From Tsuneonella litorea (GTDB lineage: Bacteria > Pseudomonadota > Alphaproteobacteria > Sphingomonadales > Sphingomonadaceae), in assembly GCF_025154015.1 (NCBI RefSeq), contig NZ_JAOAMV010000007.1, forward strand, positions 1 through 64,000: a DNA stretch of 64,000 nt, in the 5' to 3' direction. The number at the start of each line of letters is the position of its first letter. Position 1 is the first letter of the stretch. Below, piece after piece: positions 46,506 to 57,128 of the stretch. Below the pieces are notes generated by a model. That model did not search any database and had not been told where the DNA came from. It saw nothing but the letters and a program-made list of their open reading frames with translations. The translations under genes and the position numbers were made by a program.

Positions 46506-48436
46506 GCCCGGGCCTCTTCCACGCGCTCTTCGGACCCGGCGCTGTTGTGGCGCAGCGCCTTCAGCACGGTATCGACGATGTGCGGGGCATTGAGGCCGGC
46601 CTCGTCGTACTGCTTCGCCGGATCGTCGTGGTCCTGGAACACGTCGGGCAGGCGCATGGTGCGGATCTTGAGCCCGGCATCGAGCAGGCCCTCGTCGCTC
46701 GCGTGGGTGAGCACGTGCGCGCCGAGCCCGCCGATCGCGGCTTCCTCGACGGTGACGACGACTTCGTGGTCCCGCATCAGGCGGTCGATCAGCCCGGTGT
46801 CGAGCGGCTTGGCGAAACGCAGGTCGGCGACCGTCGTGGAGAGGCCCTTCGCCTCGAGCGCGTCGGCCGCTTTCTCAGCCTCGGCGAGGCGGGTCCCGAG
46901 CGACAGGATCGCGACCTTGGTGCCTTCGCGGATCACGCGGCCCTTGCCGATCTCGAGCAGCTGCGGCGTCTCCGGGAGCGCCACGCCAGTACCGCCCCCG
47001 CGCGGGTAGCGGAACGCGATCGGGCCCGAATCGTGCATCGCTGCGGTGTAGGTCATGTGGACCAGCTCGGCCTCGTCCGCGGCGGCCATGACGACCATGT
47101 TGGGCAATGTCGCGAGGTAAGTGACGTCGAACGAACCGGCATGCGTGCAGCCGTCCGCGCCGACCAGCCCGGCGCGGTCGATAGCGAAACGAACCGGCAG
47201 GTTCTGGATCGCGACGTCGTGGACGACCTGGTCGAACGCGCGCTGGAGGAAAGTCGAATAGATCGCCGCGAACGGACGCATTCCCTCCGCCGCCAGACCC
47301 GCGGCAAAGGTCACCGCGTGCTGTTCGGCGATGCCCACGTCGAACGCCCTGTCGGGGTGCGCCCTGGCGAAGCGGTCGACCCCGGTCCCGCTCGGCATCG
47401 CGGCGGTGATGGCGCAGATGCGCGGGTCGGTCTCGGCGAGCTTCGCGAGGGTGTCGCCGAACACGTTCTGGTACGCCGGCGGCCCGCCCGCGCTTTTCTT
47501 CTGCTCGCCGGTGATGACGTCGAACTTCTGCACGCCGTGGTACTTGTCGGCGGAGTTCTCGGCCGGGGCGTAGCCCTTGCCCTTCTGGGTCACGACGTGG
47601 ATCAGGATCGGCCCCTGCTCGCTGTCGCGCACGTTCTCGAGCACCGGGATCAGGTGGTCGAGGTTGTGGCCGTCGATCGGGCCGACGTAGTAGAAGCCCA
47701 GCTCCTCGAACATCGTGCCGCCGGTGACCATGCCGCGGGCGTATTCCTCGGCCTTTTCCAGCCCGCTGAAGACCCGGCGCGAGAGTTTCTTGGAAATGCG
47801 CTTGGCGAGGCTGCGCAGGCCGAGGTACTCGCTCGAGGAGACCATCCGCGCGAGATAGGCCGACAGGCCCCCGACCGGCGGGGCGATCGACATGTCGTTG
47901 TCGTTGAGGATCACGATCAGCCGGTTGCCCGCCTGCTCGGCGTTGTTCATCGCCTCGTAGGCCATGCCCGCGCTCATCGCGCCGTCACCGATCACCGCGA
48001 TGCCCTTGCCCGGCTTGCCCTGAAGCTTGTTGGCGACGGCGAAACCCAGCGCGGCGGAGATCGAGGTCGACGAGTGCGCCGCGCCGAACGGGTCGTATTC
48101 GCTCTCGCTGCGCTTGGTGAAGCCGCTGAGGCCGCCGCCCTGGCGAAGGGTGCGGATGCGGTCCCTGCGCCCGGTGATGATCTTGTGCGGATAGGCCTGG
48201 TGACCGACGTCCCACACCAGCTTGTCGGTCGGGGTGTCGAACACGTAGTGGATGGCGACCGTCAGCTCGACCACGCCGAGGCCCGATCCCAGGTGCCCGC
48301 CGGTGCTGCCCACTGCGCTGATCATCTCGGCGCGCAGCTCGTCGGCCAGTTGGCGTAGCTGATCGGGCTTGAGCCTGCGCAGGTCGGTGGGCGTATCGAC
48401 GGTGTCGAGCAGCGGCGTTTCCGGATGGGTCGTCAT
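46502..48436 (-). CDS. dxs: 1-deoxy-D-xylulose-5-phosphate synthase Dxs
   Basis: The 644-residue TPP enzyme makes DXP from pyruvate and glyceraldehyde 3-phosphate, first step of the MEP isoprenoid pathway. Present are [27 protein letters not shown], the TPP/Mg site [30 protein letters not shown], and YPRGGGTG. The ATG 48436 (MTTHPETP) fits the family; the frame extends far upstream as noise. It feeds carotenoid and quinone synthesis. Confidence 0.96.
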   Translation of the reverse strand: MTTHPETPLLDTVDTPTDLRRLKPDQLRQLADELRAEMISAVGSTGGHLGSGLGVVELTVAIHYVFDTPTDKLVWDVGHQAYPHKIITGRRDRIRTLRQGGGLSGFTKRSESEYDPFGAAHSSTSISAALGFAVANKLQGKPGKGIAVIGDGAMSAGMAYEAMNNAEQAGNRLIVILNDNDMSIAPPVGGLSAYLARMVSSSEYLGLRSLAKRISKKLSRRVFSGLEKAEEYARGMVTGGTMFEELGFYYVGPIDGHNLDHLIPVLENVRDSEQGPILIHVVTQKGKGYAPAENSADKYHGVQKFDVITGEQKKSAGGPPAYQNVFGDTLAKLAETDPRICAITAAMPSGTGVDRFARAHPDRAFDVGIAEQHAVTFAAGLAAEGMRPFAAIYSTFLQRAFDQVVHDVAIQNLPVRFAIDRAGLVGADGCTHAGSFDVTYLATLPNMVVMAAADEAELVHMTYTAAMHDSGPIAFRYPRGGGTGVALPETPQLLEIGKGRVIREGTKVAILSLGTRLAEAEKAADALEAKGLSTTVADLRFAKPLDTGLIDRLMRDHEVVVTVEEAAIGGLGAHVLTHASDEGLLDAGLKIRTMRLPDVFQDHDDPAKQYDEAGLNAPHIVDTVLKALRHNSAGSEERVEEARA

Positions 48437-48573
48437 CGCGCAGTCCCTACAACGCGGCGCCGGGCGTGTCGATGAACGGTTGCCGATGTAACCATGAGGA
48501 ATGCGTGAGCGATGCGCAAATCGGCGCACCGGGGCGTTGACGCGAGGGTGCGGCCGGCCGCACATCGAGCGCG

Positions 48574-49170
48574 ATGGGCGACACGCGGATTCGGAACGCG
48601 ACGATGGAGGACATCCCGGCGATCGTCGGGGTAATGGAACGCGCCATCGCCGAACTGCAGAAGCCGTTCCTCGACCCCGAGCAAATCGCGGCCAGCCGGC
48701 GCAGCATGGGGCTCGACACCCAACTGGTCGCCGACGGGACCTATTTCTGCGTCGAGATCGATGGCGCGCTCGCCGGATGCGGCGGCTGGAGCAAGCGGGC
48801 AACCCTCTATGGCGGCGACCATTCGGCCGAGACGCGCGACGATCGCCTGCTGGACCCCGCGACCGAACCTGCGCGTGTGCGCGCCATGTACACCGACCCG
48901 TCGTTCGTCCGCCGCGGGGTGGGCCGGCTGATCCTCGAGGCCTGCGAGGACGCGGCGCGCGCGGCGGGTTTCCGGCGGCTCGAGATGATGGCGACCGCGG
49001 CGGGCGAGCCGCTCTACGCCGCCTGCGGCTATCGCGTGGTCCGGCGGGTCGAGCGGATGGCTGCCGAGGGCGTGGCCGTGCCCGGCGCGGTGATGGCCAA
49101 GGACCTGGTCCAGGTCAGCGGCACTCGGCGCACAGGCCGCGGATCTCGATCACCGGGCGCTCGGGCTTGA
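48574..49170 (+). CDS. GNAT-family acetyltransferase
   Basis: The 198-residue protein has [21 protein letters not shown] at the start and the acetyl-CoA loop [21 protein letters not shown], then [13 protein letters not shown]. Target unknown. Divergent from dxs. Its 3' end runs 56 bp into the convergent zur gene, so the last 18 or so residues ([13 protein letters not shown] tail) are antisense to the Zur C-terminus. Confidence 0.82.
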   Translation: MGDTRIRNATMEDIPAIVGVMERAIAELQKPFLDPEQIAASRRSMGLDTQLVADGTYFCVEIDGALAGCGGWSKRATLYGGDHSAETRDDRLLDPATEPARVRAMYTDPSFVRRGVGRLILEACEDAARAAGFRRLEMMATAAGEPLYAACGYRVVRRVERMAAEGVAVPGAVMAKDLVQVSGTRRTGRGSRSPGARA

Positions 49171-49576
49171 AGTCGGCCGCCTCGGCCAGCCCGCGCACGG
49201 TCCTGCTGACCGCGTCGTTGTCGATGTGCGTCGCCTCGCCGCATTCGTCGCAGACCAGGAAGATGCAGTCGTGCAGGCAGCCCGGGTGGCTGTTGGCGAG
49301 GTAGGCGTTCGACGATTCGACCCGCATCGCGAGGTTGTTCGTCACGAACAGGTCGAGGATGCGGTAGATCGAGTTCGGCGCGATGCGCTTGCCGCGCTTG
49401 GCGGAAACCTCGTCGGCGATGTCGTAGGCGCTGGCCGGGCTGGCGTGGGTGGCAAGCGCGCCGAACACGTCGGCGCGCAGGTCGGTCCACTGCTCGCCCG
49501 CGCCGGTCAGGGCGGCTTCGGCTGCGTGGACGAGGTCGTGTCCCGAATGCTCGTGATGGTGGTGTTGGGCGGCCAT
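49115..49576 (-). CDS. zur: Fur-family regulator, Zur-like
   Basis: About 153 residues from ATG 49576 (the frame start at 49585 is a TTG). A His-rich N-terminus (AAQHHHHEHSGHD) is followed by a Fur winged helix (VFGALATHASPASAYDIADEV, PNSIYRILDLFVTNNLAMRV) and metal-binding cysteines in FLVCDECGEA and LCAEC (two CxxC). The His tail and Cys pattern favour zinc sensing (Zur) over iron. No zinc-uptake genes adjoin it here. Confidence 0.82.
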   Translation of the reverse strand: MAAQHHHHEHSGHDLVHAAEAALTGAGEQWTDLRADVFGALATHASPASAYDIADEVSAKRGKRIAPNSIYRILDLFVTNNLAMRVESSNAYLANSHPGCLHDCIFLVCDECGEATHIDNDAVSRTVRGLAEAADFKPERPVIEIRGLCAECR

Positions 49577-49630
49577 GGCGGCCAATGTAATGCGCGCCGG
49601 CCCGCGGCGCCAGAGCTTCGACCCGTCCGG

Positions 49631-50302
49631 TCAGCCGGGTGTGAAGCTGCTTTTCCAGACGCCCGGATACATCGCCTTGAGCGCGGCGACCTTGGGCGCG
49701 TCCCAGCGGCGGATGTAGGGATGGGCCGGGTTCTTGTCGGCGAAGTCCTGGTGGTAGCTCTCGGCCGGGTAGAACGTTCCGCTTTCGATCGTGGTGACGA
49801 TCGGACGGCTCCACAGCCCGGCCGCACCGAGCTGCGCGATATAGGCCTTCGCCACCGCGGCCTGTTCCGCGCTCCGCGGGAACAGCGCGGTGCGATACTG
49901 CGGACCGGTATCGGGGCCCTGGCGGTTCTTCAGGGTGGGATCGGCGATGACCGAGAAATAGATCCGCAGCAGCTGGTCGTAGCGGATGACGCTCGGGTCG
50001 TAGGTGACCTTGACCGCCTCGGCGTGCCGGGTCCGCCCGCTCGACACGACGTCGTAGTCGGCGTCGGCCTTGTCCCCGCCGGCATAGCCGCTGACTGCGC
50101 TGGTCACGCCCTTGACGTGGCTGAACACCGCCTCGACGCCCCAGAAGCAGCCGCCGGCGAAGACGGCGGTCCTGAGGCCCTTTTCGCTGGCGGCGCGCTT
50201 GGCCTGCGGCGCGGCCACGGTGCTTTCGCCCGCGAGCGCGGGCTGCTGGCACCCGGCGAGTGCGAGGCCCGCGGCGGCGAAGAGGAGCGCACCGCGCCTC
50301 AC
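49631..50302 (-). CDS. msrA: peptide-methionine (S)-S-oxide reductase MsrA, lipoprotein form
   Basis: The 223-residue protein starts at a GTG that overlaps the stop of the 51-residue gene upstream (GTGA). Its signal peptide ends in a lipobox LAGC (Cys at 17), so it is exported and lipid-anchored. The catalytic motif is AGGCFWGVE, then YDVVSSGRTRHAEAV, SVIADPTLKNRQGPDTGPQYRT and ESYHQDFADKNPAHPYIRR. It reduces S-oxidised methionine in envelope proteins. No fused MsrB domain. Confidence 0.92.
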   Translation of the reverse strand: MRRGALLFAAAGLALAGCQQPALAGESTVAAPQAKRAASEKGLRTAVFAGGCFWGVEAVFSHVKGVTSAVSGYAGGDKADADYDVVSSGRTRHAEAVKVTYDPSVIRYDQLLRIYFSVIADPTLKNRQGPDTGPQYRTALFPRSAEQAAVAKAYIAQLGAAGLWSRPIVTTIESGTFYPAESYHQDFADKNPAHPYIRRWDAPKVAALKAMYPGVWKSSFTPG

Positions 50303-50454
50303 CGCGCGGCGGCGGGCGCGTCGGCCGTGGCGGCGTGCGCCTGGGGGACGAGGCTGTCGGTCATGTTCGGTGCGATCTGCCATACCACGATTGCCGCGCC
50401 GAGCGCGAATCCGATGGCGAAATTGCGGTAGAGATCGGGTGTGAACAGGCCCAT
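50299..50454 (-). CDS. 51-residue single-span membrane protein coupled to msrA
   Basis: A short ORF beginning MGLFTPDLYRNFAIGF has one hydrophobic helix (about 11-28, FAIGFALGAAIVVWQ) and an Ala-rich tail. Its TGA overlaps the GTG start of msrA, which strongly suggests that it is translated and that msrA expression depends on it. The family is unknown to me. It is below the length cut-off of usual ORF scans. Confidence 0.65.
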   Translation of the reverse strand: MGLFTPDLYRNFAIGFALGAAIVVWQIAPNMTDSLVPQAHAATADAPAAAR

Positions 50455-50558
50455 GGCGTCGTCTTCTTTCGTCTGCTTGTGAGGCGGCGCTACACGAAGC
50501 GGGGTTGCAAGCGGCTTAATGCGCGGGTTGCGCGGGGTTCAGGAAACGAGGGGGGCGA

Positions 50559-52133
50559 ATGCTCGACGCGGTCATCATCGGGGCAGGGCACAACGGGCTC
50601 GTCTGCGCCTTCTACCTCGCCCGCGCCGGGCTGAAGGTGCGGCTTTGCGAATCGCGCGGCGTCGTCGGCGGGGCCGCGGTGACCGAGGCGTTCGCGCCCG
50701 GGTTTCGCAACTCGACCGCGAGCTACACGGTCAGCCTGCTCCAGCCCAGGGTCATCGCCGACATGGAGCTGGAGCGGCGCGGCTACCGGGTGATCGAGCG
50801 GCCGGTGTCGAACTTCCTGCCGCTCGACGGCGATCACCTCGTACTCGGCGGCGGGCTCGAGGCGACGCAGGCTGAGTTCGCGCGGTTTTCCGCGCGCGAC
50901 GCCGCCGCGCTGCCCGGCTACTACGCGATGCTCGAAGGCGTGGCCGAGGTCCTGCGCGATCTCGCACTCAAGGTGCCGCCCGACCCCGCCGGCGGCCCGC
51001 GCGCGCTGATCGACGCCGTGTTGCAGTCGCGCAAGGTCGCGGGGCTGCCGCTGGCGGCGAAGCGCGACGTGCTCGCGCTGTTCACCCGCTCGGCGCGCGA
51101 GGTGCTCGACGCCTGGTTCGAAAGCGATCCGGTCAAGGCCGCGTTCGGGTTCGATGCGTGCGTCGGGAACTACGCCTCGCCCGATGCGCCAGGCAGCGCC
51201 TATGTCTTGCTCCACCACGTGTTCGGGGAGGTGAACGGCAAGAAAGGCGCCTGGGGCCATGTGCCCGGCGGGATGGGCACGATCACGCGCCTCATGGCCG
51301 AGGCGGTGCGCGAGGTGGGCGGCGAGATCGTGACCGAGGCGCCGGTCAGCCGCGTGCTGGTGGAGGGCGGCCGGGCGGTCGGCGTACGGCTGGCGAGCGG
51401 GGAAGAGGTGCGCGCGAAGCGGGTGATCGCGAACTTGGGGCCCAAGCCGCTGTTCGACCGGCTGGTGCCGCCGGGGGCCGTGCCCGAGGACTTCGCCCGC
51501 GCGATGACGATGTTTGCCGGCGGTTCGGGGTCCCTGCGCATGAACCTCGCGCTGTCGGGCCTGCCGCGGTTCCGGCACGCGCCGCCGGGAGAGGATCACC
51601 TGAAGGCCGGGATCGTGATCGCGCCGAGCCTCGATTACATGGACCGCGCGTGGCGCGACGCGCGGGAGCACGGCTTCAGCCGCGCGCCGATCGTCGAGAT
51701 GCTGATCCCGAGCCTCGTCGACGACAGCCTGGCACCCACCGGGCAGCACGTCGCCAGCCTGTTCTGCCAGCACGTCGACCCCGACCTGCCCGAAGATAGC
51801 GAGGACGCGGCGGTCGAGGCGGTTCTGGCGACGATCGAGCACCACGCGCCGGGCTTTCGTGCACAGGTCTTGCACAGGCAGGTCCACACCCCGCGTGCGC
51901 TCGAAGCGAAGTTCGGCCTGTGGCGCGGCGACATCTTCCACGGCCGGATGAGCCTTGACCAGCTCTGGGCCGCGCGCCCCGCGCTGGGGGCCGGGAGCTA
52001 CAAGACGCCGGTGCCGGGGCTGTGGCTATGCGGCTCGGGCTCGCATCCCGGGGGCGGCGTCACCGGAGCGCCCGGCCACAACTGCGCCCACGCGATCCTG
52101 CGGAGCAGATCGCGCTTGCCCTTCGGTCGCTAG
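50559..52133 (+). CDS. phytoene-desaturase-like NAD(P)/FAD oxidoreductase
   Basis: The 524-residue flavoprotein begins [21 protein letters not shown] (shown in part as [19 protein letters not shown]) with [14 protein letters not shown], and ends [21 protein letters not shown], the CrtI/PYROXD2-type FAD fingerprints. GAGGGGGG precedes the ATG. It is closer in pattern to the general PYROXD2-like group than to dedicated carotenoid desaturases, and no crt genes adjoin it, so a specific substrate is not assigned. Confidence 0.85.
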   Translation: MLDAVIIGAGHNGLVCAFYLARAGLKVRLCESRGVVGGAAVTEAFAPGFRNSTASYTVSLLQPRVIADMELERRGYRVIERPVSNFLPLDGDHLVLGGGLEATQAEFARFSARDAAALPGYYAMLEGVAEVLRDLALKVPPDPAGGPRALIDAVLQSRKVAGLPLAAKRDVLALFTRSAREVLDAWFESDPVKAAFGFDACVGNYASPDAPGSAYVLLHHVFGEVNGKKGAWGHVPGGMGTITRLMAEAVREVGGEIVTEAPVSRVLVEGGRAVGVRLASGEEVRAKRVIANLGPKPLFDRLVPPGAVPEDFARAMTMFAGGSGSLRMNLALSGLPRFRHAPPGEDHLKAGIVIAPSLDYMDRAWRDAREHGFSRAPIVEMLIPSLVDDSLAPTGQHVASLFCQHVDPDLPEDSEDAAVEAVLATIEHHAPGFRAQVLHRQVHTPRALEAKFGLWRGDIFHGRMSLDQLWAARPALGAGSYKTPVPGLWLCGSGSHPGGGVTGAPGHNCAHAILRSRSRLPFGR

Positions 52134-52194
52134 AGCACGGTCCGCGACCAGCAGACCGCACGGACGAACGCGCGGAGGCGCGCTCGAAAATCTG

Positions 52195-53784
52195 TCAGTG
52201 CCGGAAGTGCCGCATCCCGGTGAACACCATCGCGAGGCCGGCCTCGTCGGCGGCCTTGATGACTTCCTCGTCGCGGATCGAGCCGCCCGGCTGGATCACC
52301 GCGGTGGCGCCCGCCTCGGCGGCGGCGAGCAGCCCGTCGGCGAAGGGGAAGAAGGCATCCGAAGCCACCGCGCTGCCGACGGTGCGCGGCTGGTCCCAGC
52401 CCAACTTCTCCGCCGCCTCGGCCGCCTTCATCGCGGCGATGCGCGAGGAATCGCGGCGGTTCATCTGCCCCGCGCCGATCCCGGCCGTGACGCCGTCCCT
52501 GGCGTAGACGATCGCGTTCGACTTGACGTGGCGCGCCACGGTCCAGGCGAACAGGCAGTCCTTCAATTCCTGTTCGGTCGGCGCGCGCTTGGTGACGACC
52601 TTGAGATCGGCCTCGGCGATCGCGCCGTTGTCGCGGTCCTGCACGAGGATCCCGCCGGCGATGATCGCCAGCGTCTGGCCGGGCCGGCCGGGGTCGGGCA
52701 GGTCGCCGGTCAGCAGCAAGCGCAGGTTCTTCTTTTTCGCGAAGGCGGCGCGCGCCGCCCTGTCCGCGCCCGGCGCGACGACCACCTCGGTGAAAATCTG
52801 GCAGATCGCCTCGGCCGTCGGCCCGTCGAGCGGGACGTTGGTGGCGACGATGCCGCCGAACGCCGAGACGTCGTCGCACGCGAGCGCGCCCTGCCAGGCA
52901 TCGAGCAGCGTGTCGGCCTGTGCCACGCCGCACGGGTTGGCGTGCTTGACGATCACCACCGCCGGCTTCTGCCCGCGAAACTCGGCGGCCAGCTCGAGCG
53001 CGGCATTGGCGTCGTTGTAGTTGTTGTACGACAGTTCCTTGCCCTGGACCTGCTCGGCCTGCGGGAGTCCCTGGGTATGCGGACCGCCGGGCAGGTAGAG
53101 CGCCGCCTCCTGGTGTGGGTTCTCGCCGTAGCGCAGCGGTCCCGCGAGAACGCGGGTCATCGACACCGAGGGGGGGAACTTCTGCCGCTGGTCGGCGAAC
53201 GCGAACCACTGGCTGATCATGCTGTCATAGGCAGCGGTCGCGGCGAAGGCCTTGGCCGCCATGCGCCTGCGGAACTCGATCGTGGTCGCGCCGTCGTGTT
53301 CGCCGAGCTCGGCGAGCAGGTCGTCGTAGTCGGCCGGGTCGGTGACGATCGTCACGTATTCGTGGTTCTTCGCCGCCGAGCGGACCATGCTCGGGCCGCC
53401 GATGTCGATGTTCTCGATGATCTCGTCGCGGTCGGCGCCGCGCATCACGGTGGCCTCGAACGGGTAGAGGTTGACCACCACGAGGTCGATCGGGCCGATG
53501 TCGTGCGCGTCCATCGCGGCGGCGTGCTCGGGGTTGTCGCGCACCGCCAGCAGGCCGCCGTGGATCATCGGGTGCAGCGTCTTCACCCGCCCGTCCATCA
53601 TCTCGGGAAACCCGGTCACGTCCGATACGTCGCGCACGTCGAGGCCGAGGTCACGGATCGCCTTCGCGGTGCCGCCGGTCGAGATCAGCTCGACTCCGGC
53701 ATCGGCCAGGGTCGCGGCCAGCGCGGCAAGCCCGTCCTTGTCGGACACCGAGAGCAGCGCCCGCCTGATGGTCACGTCTGTCAC
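52195..53784 (-). CDS. purH: bifunctional AICAR transformylase/IMP cyclohydrolase PurH
   Basis: The 529-residue enzyme does the last two steps of IMP synthesis. The N-terminal cyclohydrolase part has [40 protein letters not shown] and [17 protein letters not shown]; the transformylase part has [23 protein letters not shown] and [16 protein letters not shown]. Start: the GTG at 53784 has AAAGAGG eight bases before it; the ATG at 53805 has none. Same strand as heparinase and rpe upstream. Confidence 0.95.
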   Translation of the reverse strand: MTDVTIRRALLSVSDKDGLAALAATLADAGVELISTGGTAKAIRDLGLDVRDVSDVTGFPEMMDGRVKTLHPMIHGGLLAVRDNPEHAAAMDAHDIGPIDLVVVNLYPFEATVMRGADRDEIIENIDIGGPSMVRSAAKNHEYVTIVTDPADYDDLLAELGEHDGATTIEFRRRMAAKAFAATAAYDSMISQWFAFADQRQKFPPSVSMTRVLAGPLRYGENPHQEAALYLPGGPHTQGLPQAEQVQGKELSYNNYNDANAALELAAEFRGQKPAVVIVKHANPCGVAQADTLLDAWQGALACDDVSAFGGIVATNVPLDGPTAEAICQIFTEVVVAPGADRAARAAFAKKKNLRLLLTGDLPDPGRPGQTLAIIAGGILVQDRDNGAIAEADLKVVTKRAPTEQELKDCLFAWTVARHVKSNAIVYARDGVTAGIGAGQMNRRDSSRIAAMKAAEAAEKLGWDQPRTVGSAVASDAFFPFADGLLAAAEAGATAVIQPGGSIRDEEVIKAADEAGLAMVFTGMRHFRH

Positions 53785-53896
53785 GTCGAAAACCTCTTTC
53801 GTCATTGCGGGCGGCACAGTGGCGCGGGCAAGCCGCGGCCGCGCCTCGATCGCGGATAGCCTCGTCCTGCGCCCTCGCAACGACGGGGAAGCGCCG

Positions 53897-55744
53897 TCAA
53901 CCCATTTTCTTGAACACCCAGGCGAAGCTGCCGCCGCTGCGGGGGGTCAGTCCCTGTATCACGATCTGCTGGATCGGCTGCGGGCGGCCCTGCCCGTCGA
54001 TCCACAGGCTTTCCTCGATTGACAGCTCCACGCCCTCGCCGGTCTGGCCGAGGCGGAATTGCCAGTAGCTGCCGTCGGGCAGCGCCAGCCCCGCGCCGCG
54101 CCTGTCGTCGGACAGGCCAAGCTCGATGCCGGGGCCGATGTGAAACCGCAGGGCAAAGCCGATCTTGCCGCGCTTCGCGGTCTTGCCGGCGGGGATCAGC
54201 AGGTCCTCGCCCCGCAGTTCGCTGCCGTCGTCGCGCAGGATCAGGATGCGCCGGTGCGTGAGGCCGTGGCGGCCCGCGTAGCCGTCGTGGCTCGCCTCCA
54301 GCCGAGTGGCATTGCCGTTGCCGAGCGGCATCACCCGGCGGTCGATCTCGACCTCCGTGACCCCGGCGCCGAGCTTGCCGTGGAGCAGGACCGCGGTCGA
54401 GTTGGCGTCGTCGAGCACGAGGGTCGAGTGCGCGGCGGTCGCCCGCAGGCCCTGCTCGATCCGTACCGGGACCTGGCCGCCGGCAAACGCCGCGCCGCCG
54501 CAATTGACGACGATCCGCTGCGGACCGTGGCTGAACTCGAACGCGAGCGTGGAGGCGCAGCCCGAGCGCGCGTGCTTCGCGAGCGGCGGCGGGGCGGCGT
54601 CGAACTGCAGCACCGCCTTGCCGCCGGTGGCGCGCTGGTAGCCCCACTGGCGGGCTTCCTTGAGCGGGCGGGTGCGCACCCCGCTGGCGGCGACGAGCGC
54701 GGAAATCCGCTCCGCCGACACCGCGCCCGCGCCCTGCCACGAGCCCAGCCCGCCGTCGCCGTGCGTCAGCGCCAGCAGCGGCGGGACCAGCAGGTTCAGC
54801 ATCGCCTCGATCGCCGGCGGCGGGTCGCGCCGGACCGCGCGGTAGCAGGCCTTGAGCTCGGTCAGCAGCGCGATGGTCTCGATCTGGGCGAGCGGGCTGC
54901 GCGACAGCGTCCCCCCGTCCTCGGCGACGAGCTCGCCCAGTGCCTTGATCAGGCCCGCTTCGCCGTAGAGGCGGCGGGGCTTGCCGTCGGGCAGCAGCAG
55001 TCCGGCGGCGACGATCGCGGCCCAGCCGGTCACTTCGCCGAGCCCGTCGGGCGCCTTGGTCACGTTGCGGTCGAGCCAGCGGGCGGTTGCTTCCATCGCC
55101 GCCAACGCGCGGGCGCGCAGCTTGCCGTCACCCGAGAGAATGAGCGGCGCATGGACGAGCCAGTTCAGCAGGCGGCGCCCGGCGTTCTCGACGTGCCAGG
55201 GCGCGCCCTTGCCCGGCTTCGGGTTGGCCGCAAGCCAAGCGGCGAGGATGCGCTCGGCGGTGGCGGTGCACTGCTCGCGCGGGGCGCAGGCGGCCAGATC
55301 GCGCAACCAGGTGAAGCCGTGGACCGTGCGCGCGAACGGCGGGGTCAGCGGCGCGGCGGGGGCGAAGTCCATCTGCGCGATGGGCGCCTTGACCCCGTGG
55401 ACGAAGAAGTGCCCGGCCCGCAGCGCCACGCCGGGGGCGCGCTCGCCCGGAAGGGGGCTGTTGACGGTGCCGAGCAGCCGCGGCTTGGCGGGCTTGCCGA
55501 AGGGACGCGCCAGCGTGCTGCCCGAAACGCCCATGCGGTAGGCGAGCCGGATCAGCGCCTCGCCCGCACCCACAGACGGCGGGGCGAAATCGGCGATCGC
55601 CAGGGCGCGGCCGGGCTCGATGACCTCTCCGGGCGCCGTGTAGAGCGCGTGCGGGTCGACGCCGGGGCCGAGCGGCAGCGCGCGCTTCGCGGCACCGGCG
55701 TCGGGAGCGCGCTCGCGGACCTGCTCGAGCGCGGCGTCGCTCAT
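53897..55744 (-). CDS. heparinase II/III-family protein
   Basis: The 615-residue protein has an alpha-helical N-terminal half with [10 protein letters not shown] and [21 protein letters not shown], and a C-terminal beta-domain with [27 protein letters not shown] and [16 protein letters not shown], as in heparinase II/III-like lyases. No signal peptide is evident. Many such genes in Sphingomonadales sit between rpe and purH and may act on cell-wall or surface polysaccharide; the true substrate is unknown. ATG overlaps the rpe stop. Confidence 0.82.
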   Translation of the reverse strand: MSDAALEQVRERAPDAGAAKRALPLGPGVDPHALYTAPGEVIEPGRALAIADFAPPSVGAGEALIRLAYRMGVSGSTLARPFGKPAKPRLLGTVNSPLPGERAPGVALRAGHFFVHGVKAPIAQMDFAPAAPLTPPFARTVHGFTWLRDLAACAPREQCTATAERILAAWLAANPKPGKGAPWHVENAGRRLLNWLVHAPLILSGDGKLRARALAAMEATARWLDRNVTKAPDGLGEVTGWAAIVAAGLLLPDGKPRRLYGEAGLIKALGELVAEDGGTLSRSPLAQIETIALLTELKACYRAVRRDPPPAIEAMLNLLVPPLLALTHGDGGLGSWQGAGAVSAERISALVAASGVRTRPLKEARQWGYQRATGGKAVLQFDAAPPPLAKHARSGCASTLAFEFSHGPQRIVVNCGGAAFAGGQVPVRIEQGLRATAAHSTLVLDDANSTAVLLHGKLGAGVTEVEIDRRVMPLGNGNATRLEASHDGYAGRHGLTHRRILILRDDGSELRGEDLLIPAGKTAKRGKIGFALRFHIGPGIELGLSDDRRGAGLALPDGSYWQFRLGQTGEGVELSIEESLWIDGQGRPQPIQQIVIQGLTPRSGGSFAWVFKKMG

Positions 55745-56406
55745 CCCTCGCCGCCCTTCAGCGCGGCGATGTTCGCCGCATATCGTTCCGGCCCGCCCTT
55801 GAAGGTCGCCGAGCCGGCCACGAGCACGTCGGCCCCGGCGTCGACGCACTGGCGGGCGGTGACCGCGTCGACCCCGCCGTCCACCTCGAGGTGAATGTCC
55901 CGGCCCGACGTGTCGATCATCTTGCGCACCGCCTCGATCTTGCGGAGCTGGCTGGCAATGAAGCTCTGACCGCCGAAGCCGGGATTGACGCTCATCACAA
56001 GGACGAGGTCGATGTCGTCGACGAGGTAGTCGAGCATCTTGGCGGGCGTCGCGGGGTTGAGGCTGATGCCGGCCTTCTTGCCGAGCGCCTTGATCGCCTG
56101 GACGGTGCGGTGGACGTGCGGTCCGGCCTCGGGGTGGACGGTGATGATGTCGGCGCCGGCATCGGCGAACGCTTCCAGCCAGTTGTCGACCGGGCTCACC
56201 ATCAGGTGGACATCGAACGGCTTGGCGGTGTGCGGGCGCAGCGCCTTGACCACGCCGGGACCGATCGTGAGGTTGGGGACGTAGTGCCCGTCCATCACGT
56301 CGACGTGGATCCAGTCGCACCCGGCATGGTCGATCGCGCGCACTTCCTCACCCAGCCGTGCGAAGTCGGCGGAAAGGATCGAGGGGCTGATCAGCGGGGC
56401 GGCCAT
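55741..56406 (-). CDS. rpe: ribulose-phosphate 3-epimerase Rpe
   Basis: The 221-residue TIM-barrel enzyme interconverts ribulose 5-phosphate and xylulose 5-phosphate. Motifs: [62 protein letters not shown] and AGSATF. Metal-binding His and Asp residues are in place. First gene of the rpe-heparinase-purH run. Confidence 0.95.
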   Translation of the reverse strand: MAAPLISPSILSADFARLGEEVRAIDHAGCDWIHVDVMDGHYVPNLTIGPGVVKALRPHTAKPFDVHLMVSPVDNWLEAFADAGADIITVHPEAGPHVHRTVQAIKALGKKAGISLNPATPAKMLDYLVDDIDLVLVMSVNPGFGGQSFIASQLRKIEAVRKMIDTSGRDIHLEVDGGVDAVTARQCVDAGADVLVAGSATFKGGPERYAANIAALKGGEG

Positions 56407-56627
56407 GCAATCGGGCTCCAGATGCCTGCCCCTTCGCTAAACCATCGCCTTCGCGGGCGCACAAGCGAGGGCGGGTGCTTTTCCACACGCCCCCGAGGGC
56501 GAAATGGCCCGGATGTCTCAATTCAGGCCAAATTCAGCCGCCCCGCGGCAATTTCGCGTCCGACCACAGGGGCACTTCCGCGATCGCGGCTTGAGCCGCG
56601 CGCCTCCCCCGCCATATGGACACTCCC

Positions 56628-57128
56628 ATGAATTCGACTCGTTTCCGCCTTCCTGCCGCCCTGCTCGCCGTCGGCGCGCTCGCGACCGGTGCCGCCGTGC
56701 CGGCGCACGCCCAGTACCGCGAGAAGATCGCCAACGACATGAGCCAGTGCCGCGCCGACAGCGGCCCCGCGGTCCTCGTCACGGTCGACGGGGTCAAGGC
56801 CGCCAGGGGCCGGATCCGGGTGCAGAGCTATCGCGCCACCTCGTCCGAGTGGCTCGCCAAGGGACGCTGGCTCGCCCGCGTCGAAGCGCCGGCCAAGGCC
56901 GGAACGATGACGTTCTGCGTCCCGGTACCGGGCGCGGGATCCTATGGCATCGCTGTTCGCCACGACCTCGACGGCGACGGCGAAACCGACCTGATGAGCG
57001 ATGGCGGCGGCATGTCGAACAACCCGTCGATCAACATCTTCAACCTCGGCAAGCCGAGCTACAAGAAGACCGCGATTACCGTGGGCGGCGGCGTCAAGTC
57101 GATCCGCATCCAGATGCGCTACATGTGA
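56628..57128 (+). CDS. DUF2141-family secreted protein
   Basis: About 166 residues from MNSTRFRL (an ATG 12 bases earlier is possible). Signal peptide ends VPAHAQ. The rest matches DUF2141: GRIRVQSYRATSSEWLAKGRW, GSYGIAVRHDLDGDGETD, SNNPSINIFNLGKPSYKKTAI. The family's role is unknown. The stop overlaps the convergent nucleotidyltransferase-like gene by 10 bp. Confidence 0.85.
   Translation: MNSTRFRLPAALLAVGALATGAAVPAHAQYREKIANDMSQCRADSGPAVLVTVDGVKAARGRIRVQSYRATSSEWLAKGRWLARVEAPAKAGTMTFCVPVPGAGSYGIAVRHDLDGDGETDLMSDGGGMSNNPSINIFNLGKPSYKKTAITVGGGVKSIRIQMRYM

Noticed and set aside
49570-49600. TGTAATG-like half-site before zur as a Zur box
   Set aside because: Only one half-site is visible and the second half of a dyad is absent.
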